Of a stretch of DNA of 64,000 nucleotides, positions 22,753 to 33,955 are shown in pieces. Position 1 is the stretch's first letter. Every line of letters starts with the position of its first letter. The stretch is from NCBI RefSeq assembly GCF_905475395.1, contig NC_058339.1:80752520-80816519 (forward strand), in the 5' to 3' direction. This DNA comes from Chrysoperla carnea. Lineage: Eukaryota; Arthropoda; Insecta; Neuroptera; Chrysopidae. The notes below the pieces were generated by a model that saw only the letters and a program-made list of their open reading frames with translations, ran no database searches and was not told the DNA's origin. A program made the translations under genes and the position numbers.

Positions 22753-25700
22753 ATGGGGGTAAGTGAAACTTCAAAAAAAAAAACTTATTTTCGCTACAAC
22801 GAACCATTTTCGAACACACATAAATTCAAAAAATTCAATTTTTTTTTTATAGGATGAAAATACTAATTGTTGTTATATTTGCAATGAAAATTCAACAAAT
22901 TTAAAAAATTTAATTGAATTTCGTACAGATTACACAAATAATAAAATAATTGATAAAATATCATCATTAATGGGTAGTAAATTTGCAATAATATTAACAG
23001 AAAATGATAATATCTGTAAAAATTGTATGGAAATATTTAATACAATTGATAAATATGAATATGAATTATTAAATAATTTAATAAAAACGTATAATTTAAA
23101 TTTGGATGATTTCAAATCAAATAAATTTTCATGTGTTTTATGTGAATTTAATACTTTTACTAAACAAGATTTTATAAAACATTTAAAATATGAACATAAT
23201 TACTCAAATTATGTTTGTTTACATTGTTTACAAAATTTTCAAGATTCTTACGTGTTACACGACCATATTCAACAACATAAAATGTATAATTGTCGAATAT
23301 GTAAACATCCATTCTCGAATTACATAAAGTTTAAACAGCATTTATATAAATGTTCGAATGTTGATCAATTTAAAATTTATAAGTGTTCATTATGTAAAAT
23401 CGATTTTTTCCATTATGTAACATATCGTAAACATATTTTATACGATCATAAACAAAATGATGAGACAACTGAGACCGTTGAAGATGATGTTACCGTGTCG
23501 AAGGATTTAAAAGCTGTGTATATTTGTGCAAAATGTTCGTATGAAACGCCACACGATGCTGAAATGAAAGTACATATTGCGTCTCATATTCAAAATGAAG
23601 AATATAAATGTGAGCGTTGTAATTCAATATTTAAGACGCCGCATGCGTTAGAATTGCATAGCCGTCGGCATTTAGATGGGGCACGGTTAGTATTAATACA
23701 ATTTTTTTTTTTTTTTAAAATTTACACTAATATCAAGAAAATCATTTAACAAAATAAATAATAAAAACATGTGTCCCTTTGAAACCAACCCTGGTGGAAA
23801 AAATATTTGAAAAAATAATAAATCTTAATAACTCTTAGGAAACTCTGAAAAAGTCTTAGTAACCGCCCCTTTTTCAGAAATCTGAATATAAAATTAAATT
23901 TATGATGTGGGAGGAGTCAATTACTTCATTTTTATCCAAGCGACGACAGTATGATCAATTTACCGCCCCATTAATGATAATTGATCAGACTGCCGCTGCT
24001 TGGGTTGGAAACCGCACCTTCCCAGCCAGTATTCAAACGACGATTACGAAGAAGATTACGCATTTAGCTCTGCCACTGAGCGGTTTTTTTTTTTTTTTTT
24101 TTTTTTAAAACATTATTTACCAAATTGGTCCTATAGACCCAAGACCCAAATGTCCTATGTTATTCATTTACTAACTCAAACTCACTGAAGTAATTTTTCA
24201 AAACATATCCATTCAAATTAACTTTTTTTTATTATTTAGGTCCATTAAATGTAATATGTGTGGTTTAGAATGTGTCGATAAGATACATTTACGATGTCAT
24301 AAAAAGAGTGTCCATAAAATTCACGTAACTTGTACGATTTGTAAACATGTTTGCCGTACAAAAATCGAATTACAAGTACACATTCGACAAAAACATAACG
24401 GAAAATTGGAATGTGATATTTGTAAACAAACATTTACCAGAGAGATTACGTATAAATGTCATAAAGAATATTCACATCGAATGGATAATAAATGTAAATT
24501 TTGTGGAAAAGAATTAACAAATTTAAAAGAATTACGACTGCATGAAAAACGACATAAACGACGCCAGGGAAATACAGATTTTAAATGTATATATTGTGAG
24601 AAGATACTGAAAACTAAAACGGGATTACGATTGCATTTAGCAAAACATACTGGTTGGTACCGTGTGTAGAAAAAAATTGATTCAGTGATAGAATTCTGTT
24701 AAAATAAAACGTATTTTGGAAATAGATAAAAATTCTCGATAATAGGCTTAAAACCACAAATGAGCTATCAGCTTAAGATGCTAGGAACTTACAAACAGTA
24801 ATATGAAGAATGAAGATAAAAAATGCGCCAAGTGCGTGTAGTACATGAAACCTGTGACCTATGAAGGAAACATTTTATCGTATTTTTCGATAAATATACT
24901 TAATAATACAAAAGAAGGGTACCGCAAAAGGGTCCTTAGCACCTAAACCAAGGGGTTCTCTGTACCCTACTTGAGAACAACCTGTCACCCGAAAGTGAGA
25001 CATCTTCGGGTAACAGGCGCTATTTTAAGCAGATGAAGGTATAGGATTCTGTCGAGGCCAGACGCCACACAGAAATCCTAAAAATTGACTTAACGATTTG
25101 AAATTTATCTGAAATTTGTTATTTTTGCAGAATTCTTACTCTGGACTAACTTTTACAAAGAGAAATAATTGACAATATTTATTAATTCTAGGTGAATACA
25201 AATTCTTTTGCGAAGTCTGCGGGCGTGGTTGTATGAGTTTAATGGTTTTACAAGAACATATGGGAGTACATACTAAAGAAGAACGTTACGTGTGCGATGT
25301 TTGTGGAAAGAAATTCTGTTATAATGCCACCTATCGTATTCATAGATTATGGCATGATAATCCAAAACCGTATGATTGTCCGGATTGTGGGCAAAAATTT
25401 GCACATACGTCACTGTTAGCTGTACATAGACGACGTGAACATACTGGCGAACGTCCGTATGTTTGTTTTGGCTGTAATATGACATTTACACGAAGTTCTT
25501 CGTTAAAACGACATAATCGTATCCATACCGGTGAAAGACCATACGTATGCATTTGGTGTAATCGAGGATTTATTGAGAAAAAATTGTAAGTAATAATATT
25601 ATTTTGAAATTTTGATAGCTTCGCCAAGAGCCAGGTTTTCTGTTTGAAGTACTCAACCTCAAAATTTGTCTGAATATCTGACTAGTCAGTGGAAATTCGT

Positions 25701-26457
25701 TTCATAAATGGCTACATTTACACTACTATATTATTAGTTCAAATTTATGTGGACAGATTCTCAAGGGGGAAGGAGTTTGGTACTACTGCCCCCCCCCCCC
25801 CGCGGTGCTGGGAGTAAAAATTTGATCGATAAGATCTTTTACTAACGAGCAAAAGATGAAGAAGTCCTAGTATAGAAATTTTCTTGTATATTTCGGTGTG
25901 TTTTTTTAAAGTAGAACAAATTTTACGCCTTATCAAAAGACGCAGTTAATAATTTTTGCCATTTTCTTTTTTCAAGATGGGTAAAGCATTTAGCAAACGA
26001 GCACGATGATTATTCCGAAATAAACAACAAACCAAAATGTGAATATAAAATGGTGATACGTCCAGAAACTGAGGACACTGACGAATTAAAAAAAGATGAA
26101 ATAAATCATGAACCATCAACACAGGAAGACATGCAACAATTTATAATAATTGGCAATCCAAATATGGAGAATATGATATTATACGGTTTACCCCCTCAAC
26201 AAGATTTGGATCAATCGAAAGATTTGGATCATTCAAATACAATTTTATTACCAACAAAAGATGATTTTGAACAAAATCAACAGGCAGTTGTTAAATTTAC
26301 TGTGGCAGATAGTTTTCAAATTATTCAAGATGATTGTAAATCGGAACAAAATCGTTTGTTAGAAGGTGTGGATGAAACGAATATTGTTATAAAAACAGAT
26401 AATGGTGATATGGTTATACGAAACGGTCAATTAGTACCTCTAACAGAAGTTTTATAA
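22753..26457 (+). CDS. ZAD-type C2H2 zinc-finger protein, 5 exons, ~708 aa
   Basis: Exons 22753-22758 (only ATGGGG), 22853-23685, 24240-24652, 25192-25585 and 25977-26457. All junctions are GT..AG and in phase, giving 709 codons with the stop. The N-terminus is a compact ZAD-like domain (CYIC ... CKNC). About 16 C2H2 or C2HC fingers follow: six in exon 2, five in exon 3, and five in exons 4-5, the last split by an intron. The later fingers have HTGERPY linkers. The C-terminus (about 135 residues) is acidic and Gln/Asn-rich, as in activation regions. The finger block of exons 4-5 aligns with exons 7-8 of the first zinc-finger gene (LLAVHxRxxHTGERPY), so the two are paralogues on either side of the caspase cluster. 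It is predicted to be a nuclear regulator; targets are unknown. Confidence 0.88.
24653..25191 (+). other. Intron of the second ZAD gene
   Basis: Less AT-rich than its surroundings near 24930-25080, with 'gtcacccgaaagtgagac' and its partial complement 'cttcgggtaacag' forming a hairpin. Probably an old repeat. No coding exon is needed here, because the flanking exons join in phase. Confidence 0.4.
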
Positions 26458-26477
26458 TAATTTTTGTATTAAAAGAA

Positions 26478-26483
26478 AATAAA
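26478..26483 (+). promoter_or_regulatory. Candidate polyadenylation signal of the second ZAD gene
   Basis: AATAAA lies 21 bases after the stop codon. The satellite array starts about 30 bases later, so transcripts that miss this signal would run into satellite DNA. Confidence 0.4.
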
Positions 26484-26512
26484 AAAATTTCCAAAAGTTT
26501 ACAAAAAAAGTT

Positions 26513-27327
26513 TATTATCATATTTTGGCTCGATATCTCCGAAACTAGTTTCCTAATCGTTATATAAATACGATTTTTGTAAATTATGGGTCAAAATTAC
26601 CTTATAAACAGAGTTTTATCGAAATCGGAGCCAACATCGTTTTTTCGATTTTTGTAAAGGGCCTCTGTAAAGGGGTTTTGTACCCCTTAAAAAATTTCCA
26701 AAAAATCGAAAAAAATTTATGGTTTCTGATTTGGATAAAACTTAGTATATAAGGTAATTTTGACCCAAAAAATTCAAAAATCGTATTCATTTGATGATTG
26801 GAAGCATAGTTTTTGAAATATCACCCATTATCCCATATTTTGGCTCGATATCTCCGAAACTAGTTTCCTAATCGTTATGTAAATACGATTTTTGTAAATT
26901 ATGGGTCAAAATTACCTTATAAACAGAGATTTATCGAAATCGGAGTCAAAATTTTTTTTTCGATTTTTTCGATTTTTGTAAAGGGGTACCCCTTAAAAAA
27001 ATTCCAAAAAATCGCAAAAAAATTGATGGTTTCTGATTTGGATAAAACTTAGTATATAAGGTAATTTTGACCCAAAAAATTCAAAAATCGTATTCATTCG
27101 ATGATGGGAAGCATAGTTTTTGAAATATCACCCATTATCCCATATTTTGGCTCGATATCTCCGAAACTAGTTTCCTAATCGTTATGTAAATACGATTTTT
27201 GTAAATTATGGGTCAAAATTACCTTATAAACAGAGTTTTATCGAAATCGGAGCCAACATTTTTTTTTTCGATTTTTTCGATTTTTGTAAAGGGGTACCCC
27301 TTAAAAAAATTCCAAAAAATCGAAAAA
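26513..27327 (+). repeat. Tandem satellite, unit ~307-315 bp, about 2.6 copies
   Basis: The phrase 'tattttggctcgatatctcc' recurs at 26521, 26836 and 27143, giving periods of 315 and 307. Copies differ by small changes and by the length of a T/A-rich, 'aaaggggt'-containing part. Each unit holds its own inverted repeat: 'gggtcaaaattacctta' in the first half and its complement in the second half, together with 'aaaaatcgtatt'. Each unit could thus fold on itself. It is non-coding. Confidence 0.9.
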
Positions 27328-27339
27328 ACCAATACTTGT

Positions 27340-27735
27340 AATTTTGGAATAATTAATAATTTTGAATGGAATACGCAAAGTTAATTTTTTATAAGGAACA
27401 TTTTTTACATTTAAACTTTTGTTCTATCTCTATCGGTTTACAAGATGGGTCCTACGGACCCAAGACCCAATTGACCTATGATGCTCATTTACGAACTTGA
27501 CCTCACTTTTTACGTCCTGAGTACGCTGTAAAAATTTCAGCTTGATATCTTTTTTCTTTTTTGAGTTATCGTGTCCACAGACGGACAGACGGACAACCGG
27601 AAATGGACTAATTAGGTGATTTTATGAACACCTATGACAAAATTTTTTTCCTAGCATCATCATTTTTAAGCGTTACAAACTTGGGACTAAACTTAATATA
27701 CTATGTATATTTCATATATACATGGTATAAAAATT
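27340..27735 (-). repeat. Dispersed repeat family A, copy 3
   Basis: On the minus strand this is one of the best copies, ending at 27735 with TTTTATACCATGTATATATG. It directly abuts the ~310-bp satellite. It has no coding capacity. Confidence 0.75.
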
Positions 27736-28185
27736 CTATATTAAAATATAATTAAAAAAACATACAACATAATTATTTAGTAACCACCGTTAGTACTAAA
27801 ATTCATATAACACATTACAAAAGTTACAAATAAACAGATTTTACATTGTTATTTTTAACTTTGTAAAGAATGTTTGAAATGTGTTATATAAATAAATTTA
27901 GCTATTGACGATGGTCTAAATATCGATATTTAGCAAAATGTGAATCTGTTGTATGTTTTTTAATTATATTTTTTAAATTGGTTTAAATTTTCCGGATATT
28001 AAACCTGAAATGACAAAAAACTGAAACTTGACTTCAACTGGTATCACGTTTAATTGTAAAATTTAATAAAAAAGCGTGTTCATTTCGCTTTGAAATTATT
28101 TGGGCAAAAAAATAGCCAACTATTTTGAACTAAGCCACCTCAACCTAACTAAGATGATGAGTTGAGTTAAATATTATTTGAATCA

Positions 28186-28492
28186 TAGACCACAAGCCCA
28201 TGCTGAAATTTTTCAGGTTTTCAAGTGCAGTTTTACGCGGTACACTGCACCAGCAAACATGTACGGTGTTGCTGGATGCTAACACTGCGAAGTGTTCGAA
28301 GCAAATAACATAAATGCCGTACAGAAATAAACACGTAGGGCTTCGGAAATTGTAGAGAGATGGGAACCTTTTTTTAACTTCCCGTACCGAAGCACGGCAT
28401 TTATGTTATATGCTGAGTTAGTATCCAGCAACACCGTACATATAGGAGCATATTTCAGCATAGGAGCAATTTCAACATGGACTTGTGGTCTG
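28186..28492. mobile_element. MITE-like element with terminal inverted repeats
   Basis: The ends read 'agaccacaagcccatgctg' and, as complement, 'agaccacaagtccatgttg'. The inner arms also match ('tgttgctggat...aacact' and 'cataaatgccgt'). Total ~307 bp, non-coding. It lies about 220 bp upstream of the TATA-like element of the next zinc-finger gene. Confidence 0.7.
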
Positions 28493-28714
28493 TTGGCTCG
28501 GATTAGCTTTATCTAGAAGCTTATATTAGAAGGAATATTATAATCAGGCTGGTCAGATTATAATACGAATAAAATTAAATAACTACGACGACATACGCTG
28601 TAAACGCTCCTATTGTATTTATATAACCTAAACTTGTTATTCACATAATTGAATATCGTTTTAAATTATCATCAAAACATATGAAATTTTACCTAACGCA
28701 ATGGAACTTGTCCA

Positions 28715-28765
28715 GAGCTATAAAAACCCTCGGTAAAAACAAAACATGATGTCTGTTCAGCTGTC
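28715..28765 (+). promoter_or_regulatory. Candidate core promoter of the 11-finger gene
   Basis: A TATA-like CTATAAAAA at about 28717-28725 is followed about 35 bases later by TTCAGCTGTC, an acceptable insect initiator (TCAG). The ATG at 28857 is about 100 bases further on. Spacing fits a TATA/Inr promoter. Confidence 0.5.
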
Positions 28766-28856
28766 ATTGTAGGTTATGTTTACTGGAGTTGTGAATTAAT
28801 GCTTGAACCTTTTGATAAATAAGTTTTCGTGATAATAATATTAAATATTAAACAAA

Positions 28857-30095
28857 ATGGCAAATAATTCATTTGTTGATACAAATAATTATTTGTTTAT
28901 TAATAAAGATAATATTAAAGTTGAAAAAGAATTACATACAGAACTAATTATTAAAAATGAAACTATTTTAATGGAAGGTGGACACATTACAAATGAAGAG
29001 GAAGGCAGCAATGATAGTGATAGTGTTGTGAGTGTAAAACATGAACCTGTGAGTGATGAAAATGATAAACAATTGTACACAATTAATTATGAAAATATTA
29101 AACTTGAAAAAGAATTACATACAGAACTAATTATTAAAAGTGAAATATTAGATGAAACTGATTTAGAAGAAAAACCATTTGTATGTGATATTTGTAATAA
29201 AACATTTAATAAGAAAAGTTATTTAGTTAATCATAAACGTATTCACACCGGAGAAAAATCATTTTCATGTACTATTTGTAAGAAAGCATTTACTCATAAA
29301 AGTTCTTTAATTACACATGAACGCATTCATAGTGGAGCAAAACCATTTTTATGTGATGTTTGTAATAAAACATTTACTTATCAACATAATTTAGTTGTAC
29401 ATAAACGTATTCACACCGGAGAAAAACCATTTTCATGTGATGTTTGTAATAAAACATTTACTCAGAAAGATGAATTAGTTAAACATAAACGAATTCACAC
29501 CGGAGAGAAACCATTTTCATGTAATGTTTGTAATAAAACATTTACTCAGAAAGGTGATTTAGTTAAACATAAACGTATTCACACCGGAGAAAAACCATTT
29601 TCATGTGATGTTTGTAATAAAACATTTACTCAACAACATCATTTAGTTAGACATAAACTAATTCATAGCGGAGAAAAAAAATTTTCATGTGATGTTTGTA
29701 ATAAATCATTTACTCATAAACACTCTTTATTTAAACATAAACTAATTCATAGCGGAGAAAAACCATTTTCATGTGATGTTTGTAATAAAGCATTTACTCA
29801 ACAACATCATTTAGTTAGACATAAACTAATTCATAGCGGAGAAAAACCATTTTCATGTAATATTTGTAATAAAACATTTAGTCAACGAAATACTTTAGTT
29901 AGCCATAGACGGGTTCATACTGGAGAAAAACCATTTTCATGTGATGTTTGTAATAAAACATTTAGTCAACAAAGTTCTTTAGATAGCCATAGACGGATTC
30001 ATAGTGGAGAAAGACCATTTTCTTGTACTATTTGTAATAAATCATTTACTCAACAACAAACTTTAGTTAAACATAAACGAATTCACAATCGATAA
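28857..30095 (+). CDS. C2H2 zinc-finger protein, 11 fingers, 412 aa
   Basis: Intact single-exon gene. Residues 1-~105 are acidic and carry a twice-repeated motif, KVEKELHTELIIK / KLEKELHTELIIK. They are followed by 11 regular C2H2 fingers to the end, each about 28 residues with the linker HTGEKPF or HSGEKPF. Linkers and frameworks are nearly identical between fingers. The contact residues vary little too (QKDE, QKGD, QQHH, HKHS, QRNT, QQSS, QQQT). That suggests recent internal amplification. The N-terminal motif is shared in type (LHTxxIIK) with the three minus-strand finger genes at 42.6-48.7 kb. A partial inverted copy lies at 35702-36608. Predicted nuclear DNA binder; target unknown. Confidence 0.92.
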   Translation: MANNSFVDTNNYLFINKDNIKVEKELHTELIIKNETILMEGGHITNEEEGSNDSDSVVSVKHEPVSDENDKQLYTINYENIKLEKELHTELIIKSEILDETDLEEKPFVCDICNKTFNKKSYLVNHKRIHTGEKSFSCTICKKAFTHKSSLITHERIHSGAKPFLCDVCNKTFTYQHNLVVHKRIHTGEKPFSCDVCNKTFTQKDELVKHKRIHTGEKPFSCNVCNKTFTQKGDLVKHKRIHTGEKPFSCDVCNKTFTQQHHLVRHKLIHSGEKKFSCDVCNKSFTHKHSLFKHKLIHSGEKPFSCDVCNKAFTQQHHLVRHKLIHSGEKPFSCNICNKTFSQRNTLVSHRRVHTGEKPFSCDVCNKTFSQQSSLDSHRRIHSGERPFSCTICNKSFTQQQTLVKHKRIHNR

Positions 30096-30223
30096 AAAGT
30101 AGAAACAAATTTGTAAAAAAATAACATCGCCGTTATTTAATTAATGCTCTTATTGCAAAATGTTATAAAATTATTCATGAATTTTTTTTAAAATATTTAT
30201 ATTAGGAGAACATGTTCAACAAA

Positions 30224-30415
30224 CCCTGGTGGAAAAAATATTTGAAGAAAGAATAAGAAATTATGAAAAAGTCTTAGGAACTTTGAATTTTTCAACGTTT
30301 TCGTACTAGTCTAATTCAGAGTTATTCAAAGTTCTTAATATTTTTTTAAAGTTTCTAAGACTTTTTCAGAGTTTCCTAAGACTTATCCTTTTTTCAAACA
30401 TTTTTTCCATCAAGG
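30224..30415. mobile_element. MITE-like hairpin element in the left arm
   Basis: It begins CCCTGGTGGAAAAAATATTT and ends with the near-complement ('aacattttttccatcaagg'), ~190 bp. The inner arms 'aaaaagtcttaggaac' and 'gtttcctaagac' also pair. The right arm of the large inverted repeat lacks it. A half copy occurs in an intron at 23788-23880. Confidence 0.65.
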
Positions 30416-31110
30416 AAATTCAAAATAGAATTTAACAAAGAACTGTTAAAAAAAATTCAGGATAAAATTATTGAAAATTTAGAAAAAATGAAAACGTTAT
30501 CCCGAAAAATAATTTTATACTGTTTAAAATAACCATTATTATTCATTCATATTTATTTTGGGTGAAATATCCCTTGTGCAATATAAATCTGTTCTGTAAT
30601 TCAGAATATTTCTTCCGAAAAAGTCTCAATCAATGACCATTTACTGTCATTAAATGATTGATAAATGATTTATTTGATATTTTCAGACTTTTTCAGAGAT
30701 CTAGTTTTACTTTACATATTCTTTTTCTGAATTTCAAATTAAATATTCCAGAACAGATTTATTTATTTCTACAAGGAATGTACAAATAAATATATATAAT
30801 AAAATATTGTTTTTATCAATTTTTCTGGTTTAATTATTAATATTCAATATTATACCTACCTTTATCTTTTATCCTTTACATCGATTTCAGGAATATCAAA
30901 CAGAACCTACATTTTTAACAAAATATTACTACAATTATTCATTTATAGGTAAGTTTATTGGAAAAAGATAAGTAAAAAGAAAATGCAGAATGGATAAGTT
31001 TAATAAAAAAGGTTAGTAAAAGAAAATAAAAACTAAGTTTAAGAAAACAAGTTTACTTAAAATAGGTGAGTAAAAGGTATGTATATTACATTATTGATAA
31101 TTAAAACATG

Positions 31111-31180
31111 TCATAGTTGGAATAGTGGGTAGATCACTCGCCTTGGGTTATAGAGTCCCTCGGTTCGTATCCAGAATTGG
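31111..31180 (+). repeat. tRNA-promoter-like module 1
   Basis: A-box-like TGGAATAGTGG (31118-31128) and B-box GGTTCGTATCC (31162-31172) lie 44 bases apart, the normal spacing in tRNA genes. The cloverleaf is not complete, so I call it a tRNA-derived (SINE-like) module, not a tRNA gene. It belongs to the same subfamily as the modules at 35120 and 35490. Confidence 0.6.
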
Positions 31181-31292
31181 CCTGATTAATTTTTAATTAG
31201 TTAAGTAATTATTATGCCTTTGTGAACAAAATTATAAATTAATTAATTATTTACTAAAGTTAAGAGTTAAGTTAATTATATATTTACATATT

Positions 31293-31362
31293 GACCAGGT
31301 AGCTGTGTGGATACAGGACTTACCTTGGAAACCAAGGTACGCTGGTTCGTATCCTGGTGGAA
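31293..31362 (+). repeat. tRNA-promoter-like module 2
   Basis: TAGCTGTGTGG (31300-31310) and GGTTCGTATCC (31344-31354) are spaced 44. The outer bases ACCAGG and CCTGGT pair, but the T-stem does not form properly. The downstream body ('aaatgaatttttcctg', 'ttttccactctttttatag', CCCGCC hairpin) is shared with the module at 34328, so the repeated unit extends well beyond the tRNA-like part. Confidence 0.65.
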
Positions 31363-31429
31363 TTAATATTTTTACTTTTAAATAAATGAATTTTTCCTGT
31401 TGTTTAAATTTTCCACTCTTTTTATAGTT

Positions 31430-31512
31430 AAACCCGCCTTCTTGTCATAAATCATGTCAATTATACATAAGTCATAAATCACTATTCTTTCAGGAGGTGG
31501 GAACTTTAATAA
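31430..31512 (+). repeat. CCCGCC...GGAGGTGGG hairpin element, copy 1
   Basis: The arms CCCGCCTTC and GGAGGTGGG enclose one or more copies of 'gtcataaatcactattct'. Copies are at 34488-34552 and 34980-35032 (plus), and a reversed partial copy with the 'ataaatcac' core is at 33320-33390. Each lies downstream of a tRNA-like module or near one. Confidence 0.6.
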
Positions 31513-31779
31513 TCATAAATATTCTTTAAAGTCATAAATCATTTTTGAATAGGAAAACATGTAATGAGGTTTATCTCACCCACATTCTCCTATTCGCATC
31601 CAAGCGGTGTTTCTAGTATATTTAAAAAAAAAATCATGAGTTTTTTTTTGTTTTCAATAATTTAATTTTTTTTTTAATTTCCACTCACCAGAAAAGTTAA
31701 CAGACCAATAAATAACTTTCTGATTTTCGAAGTTAAAACAATTACTTACCTGTCAGGCAATTCCTTCCTGTTCATCATG

Positions 31780-31906
31780 TTCTCCTAGTACAAACGTGGA
31801 AAAAAATCAATCATTTTCTCCTGCATTCAATCAAATTGAAATTTTTTTATCAAAAAAGATCGAAAAAATCTTCAATTTTTTCAACATTTGTACTAGGAGA
31901 ACATAA
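31780..31906. repeat. Hairpin ending in ATGTTCTCCTAGTACAAA
   Basis: The left end 'atgttctcctagtacaaa' faces the right end 'tttgtactaggagaacat', a nearly perfect inverted pair about 125 bp long. A similar pair, more diverged, spans 32108-32202. The same terminal motif AGGAGAACATGT also ends the hairpins at 34608-34940 and stands alone at about 30204. Confidence 0.65.
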
Positions 31907-32282
31907 GTGGGAATTAGTAGTTCCTGATAAGGAGAAAGGTTAGTAAGTGTTTTCACCCCGAAAGTCTAAAATTTTATTTTGGCAGAAAGTTATTGGTCTG
32001 CCCACTAGAGGTCACACTCACCAAACACGGGTATGCAGACCACTAACTTTCTGACTTACGAGGTGACAACAATTACCTTGCTATCAGGTACTACTTATTC
32101 CGTCCGTCCATGATGTTCTCCTAGTAGAAATGTGAAAAAAATTGAAGTTTTTGAACGAAAAAAAACTAATTTTTTTCATCATTTGTACTAGGCAAACATG
32201 TTGTGGTGGAAATTTGAAAAAAAAATGAAAGTAAAAATCAGAATTTGCTTAAAAGAAAAATTCATTTATTTAAAAGTAAATA

Positions 32283-32352
32283 TCCCACCAGAATACGAAC
32301 CAGCGTACCTTGGTTTCAAATGCAACTGCTATATCCACACATCTACCTGGTC
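32283..32352 (-). repeat. tRNA-promoter-like module 3
   Basis: On the minus strand, the A-box TAGATGTGTGG (32345-32335) and the B-box GGTTCGTATTC (32301-32291) are spaced 44. It is highly similar to module 2, including 'gaaaccaaggtacgctgg'. It is read by the minus-strand unit that starts with module 4. Confidence 0.6.
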
Positions 32353-32514
32353 TATATATAAACACATAATTAACTTAATACTTACCTTTAGTAAATAATT
32401 AATTAATTGAAAATTTTGTTCTGAAAGAAAAAGTTGGATAGAAAATTTGAAAAATAAAACAAAATTTAAAATATATTACGATTTTCAGGAAAAATTTATT
32501 TAATCTGTTTTTAA

Positions 32515-32584
32515 TACCAGCAGGTTACGAACCAGCATACCATGGAGTCATAGACAAGTGCTACCTCCAAACAGCTACCTAGCT
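32515..32584 (-). repeat. tRNA-promoter-like module 4
   Basis: On the minus strand, TAGCTGTTTGG (32577-32567) and GGTTCGTAACC (32533-32523) are spaced 44. It is one ~232-bp unit upstream of module 3 on the same strand, with the shared leader 'cagaacaaaatt...aattaattatt'. This shows tandem duplication of a longer unit. Confidence 0.6.
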
Positions 32585-32934
32585 TATATACATATAGCAT
32601 TATAATTATCTTAATACTTACCTTTATGAATAATTAATTAGTTAATAATTTTGTTCTGAAAGGAAAAATGGTATAGAAAAAAATAAAACAAAATTTAAAA
32701 GATAAATAGTTTTTTATTTATTTATATTAATTAATTATTATTAGTTAAGCAAAAATGAAAAAATTGTTATCCCGAAAATTGATTTTATACTGTATAAAAT
32801 AATTTTATACCCAAAACTATTTCATTGAATGCTACTCAAGTACACAAAAAGCAATTATTTCAACGTAATACATTGTTTTGAAAAGAAGCTTTTAAAATTT
32901 TTAACTGTAAATCGAGGAAAAATGTTAGTTTCGC

Positions 32935-33155
32935 TAATTAGCGGCAGATGGCGCCATCATCGAAAATAATATTTAGTTCAACAGGTTTGTCATAGATGGC
33001 ATTACCACAGAAATTAATAGTTAGTTCAACAGGTTTACCATAGATGGCAATACCGTCGAATTTGATAGTTAGTTCAATACATTTACCATAGATGACACTA
33101 CCATCGAAACTAATCGTTAGTTCAATATGTTCACTATAGATGGCACATAGATGTA
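32935..33155 (-). repeat. ~48-bp satellite, block 1 (about 4.5 units)
   Basis: Units read 'agttcaacaggtttaccat' then 'agatggcaatacc' in plus orientation, which is the reverse of the block at 33365. Units are 80-90% alike. The first unit contains the perfect palindrome GATGGCGCCATC. Confidence 0.85.
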
Positions 33156-33364
33156 TTTTGTTTTGAAATGATTTTTAAAATTTATACTTTATTTTGTTAA
33201 GTTTTCCTTGCTACAAATTATCAAATTGATTTTTATCTTTCTTTAATTTTTTTCTATCTATAAATCAAATTAAGTATTTTTTTAATAATTTGAAATAGGC
33301 GAATATGATTTTAAAGAGTGATAGAATAGTGATTTATGACATATGTATAATGGACGTTATTTAT

Positions 33365-33815
33365 AACAAGAGAACAACCTGTTGAACTAACATTAATATC
33401 GACGGTAGTACCATCTGTGATAAACCTCTTGAACTAACAATAAATTCTATGGTAGTTACCATCTATGGCAAACCTGTTGAACTAACATTAAATTATACGG
33501 TAGTACCATCTATGACAAACCTGTTGAACTAACTATTAATTTCGATGGTAGTGTCATCTATGGTAAGCATATTGAACTAACTATTAATTTCGACGGTGTT
33601 GCCATCTATGGTAAAACTCTTGAACTAATATTAATATCGATGGTAGTACCATCTATGATACACTTGTTGAACTAACATTAAATTCTACGGTAGTACCATC
33701 TATGATAAAGCTGTTGAACTAACTATTAATTTCGACGATGGTGCCATCTATGGTAAATCTGTTGAACTGACATTAATTTCGATGGTGGCACCATCTGTCG
33801 CGAATTAGATGAACT
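33365..33815 (+). repeat. ~48-bp satellite, block 2 (about 9.5 units)
   Basis: The phrase 'gttgaactaacatt' recurs every ~46-49 bases, followed by 'cgacggtagtaccatctat'. It is the reverse complement of block 1, with ~210 bp of unrelated DNA between. The two blocks sit at the axis of the large inverted repeat, and their outer flanks (32815-32930 and 33815-33955) also pair. Confidence 0.88.
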
Positions 33816-33955
33816 AACAGTTTACTATAATTTATAGTTAAAAATTTTAAAAGTTTCTATTCAATACGATGTATTATATATTTAAATTTTAAATAATTGC
33901 TTTTTTGTGTACTTGATTAGCATTTGATGAAATAGTTTTGGGTATCAAATTAATA

